Source of the DNA: Planctomycetota bacterium
GTDB taxonomy: Bacteria > Planctomycetota > J058 > JAJDCP01
Reading direction: 5' to 3'
DNA: 64,000 nucleotides
Assembly: GCA_029260765.1 (NCBI GenBank)
Contig: JAJDCP010000076.1
Coordinates: 1-64,000, forward strand
Shown here: piece after piece, positions 1 through 7,643 of the stretch
Layout: the number at the start of each line of letters is the position of its first letter
How positions within the stretch are numbered: the stretch's first letter is position 1
Made by a program: the position numbers and the translations under genes
Notes under the pieces: model-generated
Told to the model about the DNA's origin: nothing
The model's database searches: none
What the model saw: only the letters and a program-made list of their open reading frames with translations

Positions 1-281
1 TGACCTGGGCCGCCTAGCGGAATCGAGGCCTGGTCCATGCTGTGCACATCGACGGCCGCTGCTGCAGGACCCGGTGTAGCCCTATCCGAATCTGCTTCGT
101 CGGCTCGCTGCAGAGCAAGGTGCAGATGGTCGGACGCATACCCTCTATGAGCAGGGGAAGGAGCTCGTGTCGAAGTACTGCCGCGCAGGTGATCTCCGAC
201 TGGCCGCCCCCCTATGCCGAGGAAGACTTCGAGATGGCCGGGCTCCAGCCGCTGCTCGAACCAGGGCCACACCAGCCAGCC
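1..281. other. Left edge, no gene recognised
   Basis: This stretch lies downstream of the stop codon of the minus-strand sulfatase gene. Short open frames cross it on both strands, but none has a ribosome site, a recognisable motif or a plausible protein composition. No hairpin followed by a T-run that could end the sulfatase transcript is obvious. Confidence 0.4.
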
Positions 282-1940
282 CTACTGCATCGGTCCCGGC
301 AGCTGGCTCAGCAGGCGTTGGTAGGCGGCGAGCTGCTCTGGCGTCAAGATGCCATCCGCCAGCAGGTCTTCGCCCTCGAGCCAGACTCCGGCCATGTCGT
401 AGAGCTGGTCGGGCTGCCCCATGGTCTGTAGCAGCTTCCAACGATCGTCCTGCAACGCGCGCAGATACTCCCAGTGCGGGTCGAAGCCTGGCGACCGGAA
501 CAGCTCGCTCATCACGGTCTCTCGGATACGCGCCGTGGGCTCGAGCAGCACGGGCACCAGGCTGCGGCCGTCGATTTCGGTCAGCTCCAGCTCGGACAAC
601 GGGGCGCCCGCGAGCTCGGCCAGCGTGGGGAAGATATCGGCGGCATGCACCAGGGCGTCGCTGGTCTGCCCGACAACAGGAAGCAACGGGCTCTTGACGA
701 TGAACGGGACATGGATCCCGCCTTCGTACACCGTCCCCTTGCTGCGTGTAGCGATGAACGGATCCTCGATGGGTTGGGTGGGCGTGCCATTGTCACCGAC
801 GAAGACAATCGTCGTCCGCGCGGCGACATCTGCGGACAGACCTGCCAGGATACGGCCGATCTCGCTGTCCATCGCTTCGACCATCGCGTTGTACTTGCGG
901 CTGGCGGGTGTGCCCCCGACCCGGGTGCCACTCCACAGGTTCGCCGGCGGAAAATGGTAGGGCGCATGCGGCGCGTTGAAGGCGACGTACAGCAGCCAGG
1001 GCTCGGGCATCGCCGCCATCCGCGCGATCGCATCGTTGGCATTCTCGCTGGTTGCATAGCTGGACGTGCGCGCGGCGCTGCCGTTGGTCACCTTCTCCCA
1101 ATCGAAGTAGCTCTGTGGCAGCCCATCGCTGGCATTGCCCGAGCCGAATCCGACCATCGAGCCCCCATACCAGTCGAAGCCCTGCAGGTTGGGGTTGTCG
1201 AAGCCCCCGTGACGTTTGCTGGAGACGTGCCACTTGCCCACGGCCGCATGCGCATACGCGCCCGTTCGCTGGTCGAGCATCTCTGGCATCGTGAGCTCGC
1301 TGAAAGGCAACGAAACCATACCGTGGAAGGACAGCGCGGTGCCGACGCCCGTGCGCCAGGGTTGCCTGCCCGTCAGCAAGGAGGCTCGGGTCGGCGAACA
1401 GTTGGGCTGGCTGTAGCCCCGCTGGAACGTCAGCCCCTGCGCGGCCAGTTGGTCGAGGTGGGGCGTCGGGGGAATCGTCGCCGGATCGCCTGTGCCGTAG
1501 AGGGCCAGGCGGTCCACCCCCAGATCGTCGGCGACCAGGATCAGCATGTTGCCGCGGGGACGGACCCAACGCTCGACCAGGTTCGAGCTGCCGACGCCAA
1601 CAACCACGGCCTGCAGGGCAAACTGTTGGTTGAGCGGCGCCCCGGCAGGGATCGCCAGCTCGCGCAGGACCCGGCCTTGCGCATCGGCCGTCACGCTGCC
1701 GATCTGTGCCGGACCTTCGACGCTGAGCACCTGGTTGCCGATCACCACCGGCCCATTGCCCTGGCCGGCGGGTCGGCCGCGCACGAACCAGACATCGGCT
1801 CCGGCTGGGGCGCCTTCGCAGCGCACCTGAAGGGTCCCGCCGCGCACGGCCAGGCTGGTCTGCAGCTCAAGGGCGTTTCCCTGTGCCAGGGCCGGGGCGA
1901 TGCTTGCAAGTGCAGCAAGAAACAGATGGACAAGCTTCAT
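282..1940 (-). CDS. Secreted sulfatase (arylsulfatase family)
   Basis: Predicted exported sulfatase of 552 residues that would hydrolyse sulfate esters, perhaps on polysaccharides. The start is the ATG at 1940, preceded by GGAG and followed by a clear signal peptide (MKLVHLFLAALAS... ending ALAQG). An in-frame ATG 36 bases upstream overlaps the preceding gene and lacks a signal sequence. About residue 120 onward is a metal-binding entry (LVADDLGVDRLALYG). The sulfatase signature CSPTRASLLTGR has its key cysteine at residue 181, so it is the Cys type converted to formylglycine. The conserved KWH (GKWHV) and GDNGTP segments follow. It lies 32 bases after a haem-bearing secreted protein gene, probably in one operon. 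The substrate cannot be read from the sequence. The SUMF1-fold gene at 18986 lacks the cysteines expected of an activating enzyme, so the maturase is not evident here. Confidence 0.93.
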   Translation of the reverse strand: MKLVHLFLAALASIAPALAQGNALELQTSLAVRGGTLQVRCEGAPAGADVWFVRGRPAGQGNGPVVIGNQVLSVEGPAQIGSVTADAQGRVLRELAIPAGAPLNQQFALQAVVVGVGSSNLVERWVRPRGNMLILVADDLGVDRLALYGTGDPATIPPTPHLDQLAAQGLTFQRGYSQPNCSPTRASLLTGRQPWRTGVGTALSFHGMVSLPFSELTMPEMLDQRTGAYAHAAVGKWHVSSKRHGGFDNPNLQGFDWYGGSMVGFGSGNASDGLPQSYFDWEKVTNGSAARTSSYATSENANDAIARMAAMPEPWLLYVAFNAPHAPYHFPPANLWSGTRVGGTPASRKYNAMVEAMDSEIGRILAGLSADVAARTTIVFVGDNGTPTQPIEDPFIATRSKGTVYEGGIHVPFIVKSPLLPVVGQTSDALVHAADIFPTLAELAGAPLSELELTEIDGRSLVPVLLEPTARIRETVMSELFRSPGFDPHWEYLRALQDDRWKLLQTMGQPDQLYDMAGVWLEGEDLLADGILTPEQLAAYQRLLSQLPGPMQ

Positions 1941-1972
1941 CGAGTTTGCTCCGGCTTGGGGTTGTTTGGGAA

Positions 1973-4330
1973 TCAAGGCTGCATCTGGCCGGCCCAGTCG
2001 TTGGGCGAGGCGGCGGGACCCGGCCAGAGCTGGGCACCCCAGGCAGCCAGGTCGTCGAGCACGGCCTGCTCGACTCCAAGGTCCTGGAACAGGGGCAACG
2101 CGCGGTAGAAGGACTCTCCGTGGCGGAAGGGCTCAGAAGCGAAGCTCTTGCCAAAGCCCGGATAGGGCACAAGGGCCTCGTCAGCAGGCTCGATCGTCCA
2201 CCAAGTGCGGCGCATGTTCGTCGCTGTGTCCGGGTCGTAGCGGACCCAGTCACCTGGGGCATAGCTGCCGACCTTGTCGAGGTACGCCCGCAGGTAGGCT
2301 CCCGCCAGCCGCGCCCGCATGCCCGGCTGGTACACGTCCAGCTGCGTCCAGAGCCGGTCGGCCTTGGGATCGCCGGGCACATCTCCAGGGGCTTTGCCGC
2401 GGTACTCGCCGAGCAGGATGCGCGGGCTGACGTCGCGCAGGGCCCAACCGGTCAGGCGAGGCTTCTTGCCGTTGTCACGCATCTGGTAGGCCTTCATCAG
2501 CGTCGCCGTGTAGCGCAGCCCTTCCCAGACATAGCCGCTCGGAATGGTCTCACCGTGCGCCGTGGCCAGATCGTCCGCGCGCTTGGCGGCGTCGTAGATG
2601 TGCATGAACCCGTAGGCCCAGTCGATCGGCTGCACGGCCTCGACCGCCTGATCGTTGCGGGGGCCTGCGTTGAGGATCAGCTGCAGGTGGTACCAGGCGG
2701 TCGAATCGAAGTCGCCCTTGCCGGGCAGCTGCCAGGCGTGCACCTGGCCTGGATCGCCCGCAGTGTAGTGGTCGCGGTTGTCCGAAGTGATGTGCGCAGC
2801 GACCTGATGCACGGACTGATGGTCGCCGATCGGCCACGACAACTGCTCGCCGTCGGCGCCCCAGACATCGGGTCCCAGCGCCTCGATGCCGAACTCGTGG
2901 GCCAGCTCCCAGTACTTGACCGCTTGCCATTGCGCTAGATTGCGCTTGGCAAACTCGCCCTTGTAGCCGCGTGCCTCCACCCGGTCGATCACCGGCCCGG
3001 TGTTGGTGCGCCAGGGTCCGCCGCCACCGCCGCCGATGCGGCCGAAGGAGACAAAGCTGCGTGTGTCGTCGTTGAGGCGGCCGAAGGTCGAAACAAAACT
3101 GCCCGTGGCGATGAGCACCGCGGTGGGCGTAGCCTGCAGTGCCAAGCGCATCTCTTCATAGCTGATCTGCGGCTGCACGGGCAGAGCCGGCTGCAGGTTC
3201 TGCCAGACAGCTTCGCCCCACAGGTCGATGGGATGCACCTCAGGCAGCCAGCTGTTCCAGTCGGGCAATTGGATCGCGACCGGCAGCTCACGCAGGTTGA
3301 CGGTGCTTGCCGGCAGACCTTCGCCCTTGATGGCCCGTACCAATGCGGCCTGGCTGCCGCCCTGAGGAAACAGGGCGCTCGCCATCGCCATGCCCCGGTC
3401 CAGCTCGTGGTCGAGTGCCCATGTGAGGCCCGCACCCGCAGCCCAACGCTCTTCGGCCCGAGGACGGCTGTCGATGCCCGGCCCGGGCTGGTACGGAGGA
3501 TCCCAGGGACGTCCCTCGCGGCCGACGCTGTGGCTGCGCAGGTAGGACGCGATCGCTTCGCCCTGTGCCTCACTCAAGCCATGGAACACGGAGCGGTTGA
3601 CGATCGACAGATTCGAGTAGGAGTAGTACTCGAGGTCGCGCCCGTCCTGGGCGTGGCAGTCAGAACACGCAGCGACCAGCGTCGGTGCGGCTGCGCCCGG
3701 ATGAGCACGCAACAGGTTCCTTTCCCGGAAGAGGGTCGCGCCGTAGCTCACGGCGCGGGGCCGCGGTGCGGTCCAGCTGTCGGGGTCGTCGGCGAGCAGC
3801 TGGCTGCGGTCGAGCTGGCTGACGCCGTTGCTGCGCAGGTCCAGATCGAGGATGCGGTAGCCCGAGCCCGTGCCGTCGGTGCCGTTGAAGCGGAAACGGA
3901 TGCTGTTCTGCCCCGGCAGCAACAATCCCGCGCCTCCGAAGTCCGTCAGCGGGATCTCGAGCCGCACGGTGCGGAAGCTCCCCCCGATTCCGCCGTAGAA
4001 GCGTTCGGGAATCGCGACCTCAACGGCGCTGTTGCACAGATCGATCCATGCCCCGTTGTTGATCTGTACGCTGGCCTTGCCGTCCTTGATCAGAGCGCCG
4101 CTGAGCTCGTTTCCATCGCGGTAGCCGAGGCCGTGGCCCTGCAGATAGAGGCGGCCGTCGCTGGTCAGGGCGACGACCTGCCCAGCCGTGAGCGTGAAGC
4201 TGCGCTCTTCGACGTGGCTGCCGTTGAAGAACGCAGCGGGGTCGAGAGGCATGACGCGGACGGGCAGGCTGATGTCCGCCCAGAGTGCGCTGGAGAGAAA
4301 AGTCAGGGCCCAGCCCAGAGTGTTTCGCAT
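1973..4330 (-). CDS. Secreted mono-haem cytochrome c-like protein of unknown function
   Basis: Large exported protein (785 residues from the ATG at 4330) with a signal peptide MRNTLGWALTFLSSALWA. An AGGAGG lies 13 bases before that ATG but only 7 bases before an in-frame TTG at 4336, so the true start may be the TTG. Roughly residues 20-170 look like a beta-sandwich (ligand-binding or wall domain). A single haem c motif CSDCH begins at residue 222, followed by a short helical region (GLSEAQGEAIASYLRS) typical of a class I cytochrome fold. The remaining ~500 residues, rich in Trp and Tyr, match no family I can name. The next gene downstream is the sulfatase, 32 bases away. One haem in a large secreted protein suggests either electron transfer or an oxidative enzyme acting outside the cytoplasm. 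That function is inference; the haem motif and signal peptide are seen. Confidence 0.82.
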   Translation of the reverse strand: MRNTLGWALTFLSSALWADISLPVRVMPLDPAAFFNGSHVEERSFTLTAGQVVALTSDGRLYLQGHGLGYRDGNELSGALIKDGKASVQINNGAWIDLCNSAVEVAIPERFYGGIGGSFRTVRLEIPLTDFGGAGLLLPGQNSIRFRFNGTDGTGSGYRILDLDLRSNGVSQLDRSQLLADDPDSWTAPRPRAVSYGATLFRERNLLRAHPGAAAPTLVAACSDCHAQDGRDLEYYSYSNLSIVNRSVFHGLSEAQGEAIASYLRSHSVGREGRPWDPPYQPGPGIDSRPRAEERWAAGAGLTWALDHELDRGMAMASALFPQGGSQAALVRAIKGEGLPASTVNLRELPVAIQLPDWNSWLPEVHPIDLWGEAVWQNLQPALPVQPQISYEEMRLALQATPTAVLIATGSFVSTFGRLNDDTRSFVSFGRIGGGGGGPWRTNTGPVIDRVEARGYKGEFAKRNLAQWQAVKYWELAHEFGIEALGPDVWGADGEQLSWPIGDHQSVHQVAAHITSDNRDHYTAGDPGQVHAWQLPGKGDFDSTAWYHLQLILNAGPRNDQAVEAVQPIDWAYGFMHIYDAAKRADDLATAHGETIPSGYVWEGLRYTATLMKAYQMRDNGKKPRLTGWALRDVSPRILLGEYRGKAPGDVPGDPKADRLWTQLDVYQPGMRARLAGAYLRAYLDKVGSYAPGDWVRYDPDTATNMRRTWWTIEPADEALVPYPGFGKSFASEPFRHGESFYRALPLFQDLGVEQAVLDDLAAWGAQLWPGPAASPNDWAGQMQP

Positions 4331-4579
4331 GGACAAGATAGATCCTCCTGGGAACACGCCGGACGCTCCTAGCGAGGCTCGTGCCAAATGCGTGGAGTGA
4401 GGCTGCAGGCGGATCGAGGAGAGTGGGGCCGTCAACCAGTCATCGACAGCCGCCAGCCTCTGGTTGACGGCGGTCAGAGTCTGACCCCAGAGCTCCTGAC
4501 ATAGTCAATTTTTTATTGAGACTCCGCTTCGGATTCTTGGGACAGGTCTGGTCTATGCCTTCGATCGGCTGAGAACCGC

Positions 4580-4597
4580 CTGTAGCGTCGGTCTATG
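4580..4597 (+). repeat. Partial copy of dispersed TGTAGCGTCGGTCTATG repeat
   Basis: CTGTAGCGTCGGTCTATG is identical to the first 18 bases of two 30-base repeats at 48531 and 48670. After this point the copies diverge, so only the first half is conserved here. Confidence 0.75.
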
Positions 4598-4635
4598 CAG
4601 CCTGCGGCGAAATTCGAAGAAGGGCTTTTTGGGCC

Positions 4636-4670
4636 CTTGTAGGGTGCGGGGTTTACACCTCCCCTACAAG
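4636..4670. repeat. Inverted repeat, CTTGTAGGG / CCCTACAAG
   Basis: A perfect 9-bp stem separated by 17 bases. It is not followed by a T-run on either strand, so it resembles a palindromic repeat element rather than an intrinsic terminator. Confidence 0.6.
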
Positions 4671-4767
4671 AAGAAAAGGCGGTCGACGCGTGGGATCGTG
4701 GCGAATGTCGGATTGGCATAAGAAACCAACTCTGAGTCTCTTGGCGTTCCGTGAGACAGCCTCTCAC

Positions 4768-4782
4768 AGAGCGCCGCTACAG
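4768..4782 (+). repeat. AGAGCGCCGCTACAG repeat unit
   Basis: The core AGCGCCGCTACAG recurs at 48630-48642 and in variant form at 48663, always in intergenic DNA next to the TGTAGCGTCGG repeat. This pairing suggests one composite repeat family. Confidence 0.65.
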
Positions 4783-5057
4783 AGGACGTCTTCGATATCG
4801 TGCGTGGTCGACGTAGTTGGAAGCGGTCGCAACGGATAGTGGTCGCCCATCGCCATCCAGACCGGTTGGCTCGCCCCTATGTCAGGAGCTCTGGACCCGG
4901 GCCACCACCGATGCCCATGCTGCTCAGGCACTGGCGGGCCAGACCAAAGCTTGGCGCCCCAAGCCGGCAGCGAAGCCGCCTGGCCGCGCTGCAGGGGCGC
5001 AGGACACGTGGTCCGTCGTTTGCTTTGCAGTGGAGTGTTGGCTCAGAGGAGACAGTC

Positions 5058-5306
5058 ATGAACCGAAACCTGGGAGCGCGTCTCGCCAAGAGCGGCCAAC
5101 GGATGCAGCGGGATATCCGCAGGAGCAGACGCAGGCCGCGTGGCAGGAAGAAGGAGAAAAAGAGAACGGACCTTGTCGCTCCCGCCGCGCGCCCGATGAA
5201 CCGGGACCGTTTCGCAACGCCCGCCTCGACCTGGGTCGCGGTCGGGACGGTCTCCCTGGTGTTTGTGACCATCGTCGCGAGCCTGCTCTACAAGCTCTAT
5301 CTCTGA
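5058..5306 (+). CDS. Small basic single-span membrane protein, unknown
   Basis: Predicted 82-residue protein. GAGGAGA lies six bases before the ATG. The first half is extremely basic (RRSRRRPRGRKKEKKR, about residues 21-36), and a single hydrophobic helix spans about residues 58-78 (WVAVGTVSLVFVTIVASLL). The expected topology is a positively charged cytoplasmic tail that could bind nucleic acid or acidic lipid, with a C-terminal membrane anchor. No family is recognised. The good ribosome site and coherent protein composition argue that it is real. The convergent SDR gene ends 30 bases downstream. Confidence 0.6.
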   Translation: MNRNLGARLAKSGQRMQRDIRRSRRRPRGRKKEKKRTDLVAPAARPMNRDRFATPASTWVAVGTVSLVFVTIVASLLYKLYL

Positions 5307-5335
5307 GGATCTGCCGCTGCCCGACGCGCTGCTTG

Positions 5336-6376
5336 TCAGAGCCTGACTGTCGCGACCACCGCTGCGCGCGGGGCATCACCGCGCCGCAGCCGCTCCAACA
5401 GGGCCGCGCCTCCGACACCAACAAACGGCGCCGCGTGGGGCCCCACCGCTTGACTCAGGGCATCAGCGTCGGCGAAGGCCCGGGCGCGTTGTGCCTCAGG
5501 GAGCGCTTCGAGCGCGTCGCTCAGGGTATCCTCGGCATGGCGGCCGAAGTGTGGACGCCGGCCATCGACATCCACCAGCCCGTACCTTTCCCCCAGCTCC
5601 CCGCTGGAGAGCACCGACCCGCCCAGGCTGGAACGTCGCGGATCGGCCGCCAGAGCCGCCAACCCGCGGCCCAGAAAGCGCGGCGTCTCAGAGGCGGCAA
5701 AGTGCGCGTCCTGGCTGACAGCCTCACGCCAGTTGTCCTCACGCACACCGAAATGATCGAGCATCGCCTCGGAGCGCAGGAAGCCGGGTGTCACGGTCAA
5801 GGCCGTATGCCCACGCGGAGCCAGCTCTGTATGCAAGGCCCATCCAAGACGGCGCGTGGCAGCCTTGACCAGGTCGAAGAAGAGCGAGCCCCGGTAGTGC
5901 TCCCCCACGCCATCGGTGACTTCGATGAGCAACGCCTGCTCGCGCTCGAGCATCAACGGCAGCAGCAGGCGGGCTGTGATCAAGTGCGTCGTCAACCCCG
6001 ACTGCATCATGCGCAGCCCGTCGTCGAGGTCATGCTCCCAGAGCGGGCCCCAGTGGGTCAGTGCGTCGCCGCCCCAGATATCGTTGACGAGCAGGTCGAG
6101 CCCGCCGTGCTCGGCGCCGATGCGCGACGCCAGCGCAGCCACCGCCTCCGGTTCGCGATGGTCGACCTGCAGCCAGTGTCCCTGGCCGCCGGCGCGGGTG
6201 ACCAGCGCAGCGGTCTCTTCGATCGTCTCGGGCCGGCCAGGAGGCGTCGCCCCCGCCACACTGCGGCCTGTGCACCAGACCGTGGCCCCCGCTTCTCCCA
6301 GGCTGACGGCCACTCCACGGCCCGCGCCGCGGGTTGCACCGGCCACCAGCGCAACTCTGCCTGCCAAAGGCTTCAT
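5336..6376 (-). CDS. SDR-family oxidoreductase with Tyr-to-Phe change in YxxxK
   Basis: A 346-residue short-chain dehydrogenase-fold protein. The N-terminus carries the cofactor motif GATRGAGRG (residues ~13-21), and NDIWGGD replaces the usual NNAG near residue 95. The catalytic stretch reads VTDGVG ... SLFFDLVKAA, so the residue four before the active-site lysine is Phe where SDR enzymes have Tyr. From memory, close relatives of this subfamily usually have FYDLVK, which makes the change notable; it could mean altered or lost redox chemistry. The C-terminal ~100 residues after TPGFLRSEAMLDHFGV extend beyond the core. The start is the ATG with GGAGG six bases upstream. The gene stands alone on the minus strand. 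The substrate is unknown. Confidence 0.88.
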   Translation of the reverse strand: MKPLAGRVALVAGATRGAGRGVAVSLGEAGATVWCTGRSVAGATPPGRPETIEETAALVTRAGGQGHWLQVDHREPEAVAALASRIGAEHGGLDLLVNDIWGGDALTHWGPLWEHDLDDGLRMMQSGLTTHLITARLLLPLMLEREQALLIEVTDGVGEHYRGSLFFDLVKAATRRLGWALHTELAPRGHTALTVTPGFLRSEAMLDHFGVREDNWREAVSQDAHFAASETPRFLGRGLAALAADPRRSSLGGSVLSSGELGERYGLVDVDGRRPHFGRHAEDTLSDALEALPEAQRARAFADADALSQAVGPHAAPFVGVGGAALLERLRRGDAPRAAVVATVRL

Positions 6377-6510
6377 CGGCCCCTCCCAACGACATCAGAC
6401 CCCAGTACAACCAGAGTAGCCGCGCTCGGATAGGAACCGCAAACAGATGCCCTATCGAGAGCAGCCGCCCGCTGCGTACAATTAGGTGCATCACAACGCG
6501 AGGTTCCTCG

Positions 6511-7548
6511 GTGAGCAGTTTCAGCAGTGAGATCGCCAAAGTCGTAGCCGGCCTACGGCGTTCGGCCGATCCGCACGCGGTCGCTTCGAGCATGGCAAGC
6601 GTCGAGACCGGCGCGATGTCGGTGATTCAGCGGGCAGCCTCACGCCTGCGCCTGCGCCTGCGCCAACCGTCCGGCTCGGCGGCCCGCGTGATGGCACGCT
6701 TTGGAGCCGGACGTGACCCCGCGCACGTGGTGGCCCAGCGCGCCTACAAACGCCTGCAAGAGCTCCTGGGCAAGCTGACAAGCAACTCGGGAGCCGCCAG
6801 CGAGGCGACCGCCAACGAGAGCGTCGAGTTGCTCGCCTCGCTGCGCGCCTTCGTCGGCAGCAAGCTGGAGGACGCGGGCTCGCGGCTGGGCAAGCCCGGG
6901 GAACATCCGGACACGCTCGGCTCGGGGGGCTGGGGTGACGACCGCAGCAAGCGCGGGCTGACCGACTACGCCAACAAGGCCCTGTGGATGGGAGTCGTCG
7001 GAGCCGCGATGGGCTGGGGATACCCCAATTCCGCGCGCCACATGCTGCACTACCTCAAGAACTCGGGTGAGAAGATCCAGGTCGATGTCGACACCATGCT
7101 CACGCAGATTCCCAAGCTGCGCGAGTGGCTCGAGCAGGTGGTGCAGACGGTCGGTCTCGACACCGAGCGCAAGTTCTATGCAGGCGGCGGTTCCGCGGTC
7201 GTGACCAAGCTGACAGGCAAGAAGAGTGTCGTCGTGGCCCGCGAAGGCGACTGGCACTATGCCCTGGGCGGCTTCACCGCCTGGTACACCGGCGAGGCGC
7301 GTGCCGTGCCCGCAGAGCCAGAACCTCGGGGCACGCTGCGCCTGGTGGTCCACGTCTATGACCGCTACGACTGGGACAAAGGCAAGTCGGTCACCATCCG
7401 CGGTATCAAGGTGACGGATGAACAACTCGGCCGCTTGCATCGCGTCGGGCTGGCCCGCGAGTTCGACGTCAACGGCAGCTCGTCCCCGCTCGAGATTCCG
7501 TGGACTTTCGGAGCTGCGATCGCCCTGCCGGGCGCCCAACAGCCCTGA
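6511..7548 (+). CDS. Conserved-looking protein of unknown function (GTG start)
   Basis: A 345-residue protein starting at a GTG seven bases after GAGG. An upstream in-frame start at 6334 would overlap the divergent SDR gene and add low-quality sequence. There is no signal peptide. Residues ~25-60 are very Arg-rich (RLRLRLRQ). The middle is helical, and the C-terminal half has motifs such as ALGGFTAWYTGEA and YDRYDWDKGKSV, followed by GRLHRVGLAREFDVNGSS near the end. I do not recognise the family with confidence. The compact Gly/Trp/Tyr-rich C-terminal part looks like a folded enzymatic or ligand domain. A TACAAT hexamer at 6477-6482 could be its -10 box, but no matching -35 is seen. It is followed by the GMC oxidoreductase 95 bases downstream. 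Confidence 0.75.
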   Translation: MSSFSSEIAKVVAGLRRSADPHAVASSMASVETGAMSVIQRAASRLRLRLRQPSGSAARVMARFGAGRDPAHVVAQRAYKRLQELLGKLTSNSGAASEATANESVELLASLRAFVGSKLEDAGSRLGKPGEHPDTLGSGGWGDDRSKRGLTDYANKALWMGVVGAAMGWGYPNSARHMLHYLKNSGEKIQVDVDTMLTQIPKLREWLEQVVQTVGLDTERKFYAGGGSAVVTKLTGKKSVVVAREGDWHYALGGFTAWYTGEARAVPAEPEPRGTLRLVVHVYDRYDWDKGKSVTIRGIKVTDEQLGRLHRVGLAREFDVNGSSSPLEIPWTFGAAIALPGAQQP

Positions 7549-7643
7549 GGACAGCTCTCCGCGTTTCCATGCGGTAGCATCGAGCTTGCCCGCGCTCCCC
7601 CCGCCCCCTATCATTGTAGGATCCCTTGCCTCCGAGGCCTGCC

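Larger units (their letters stand above)
4337..5057. other. Intergenic region with dispersed-repeat remnants
   Basis: About 720 bases between a minus-strand gene start and a small plus-strand gene. The open frames here look non-coding. It holds an 18-base copy of the TGTAGCGTCGGTCTATG repeat (4580-4597), a 9-bp-stem inverted repeat (4636-4670) and an AGAGCGCCGCTACAG unit (4768-4782). The first and last of these recur near 48.6 kb. Promoters for the flanking genes must lie at the edges, but none is convincing. Confidence 0.6.

Noticed and set aside
474..2108. Long plus-strand open frame antisense to the sulfatase gene
   Set aside because: It is a shadow of the minus-strand coding sequence in GC-rich DNA. 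No ribosome site, domain or plausible composition.
3233..4372. Long plus-strand frame antisense to the mono-haem protein gene
   Set aside because: It has no motif and is explained by codon bias of the real gene, which has a signal peptide and haem motif.
4817..6433. Plus-strand frame of over 500 codons
   Set aside because: It crosses the small membrane protein gene and the antisense of the SDR gene. Composition is not protein-like.
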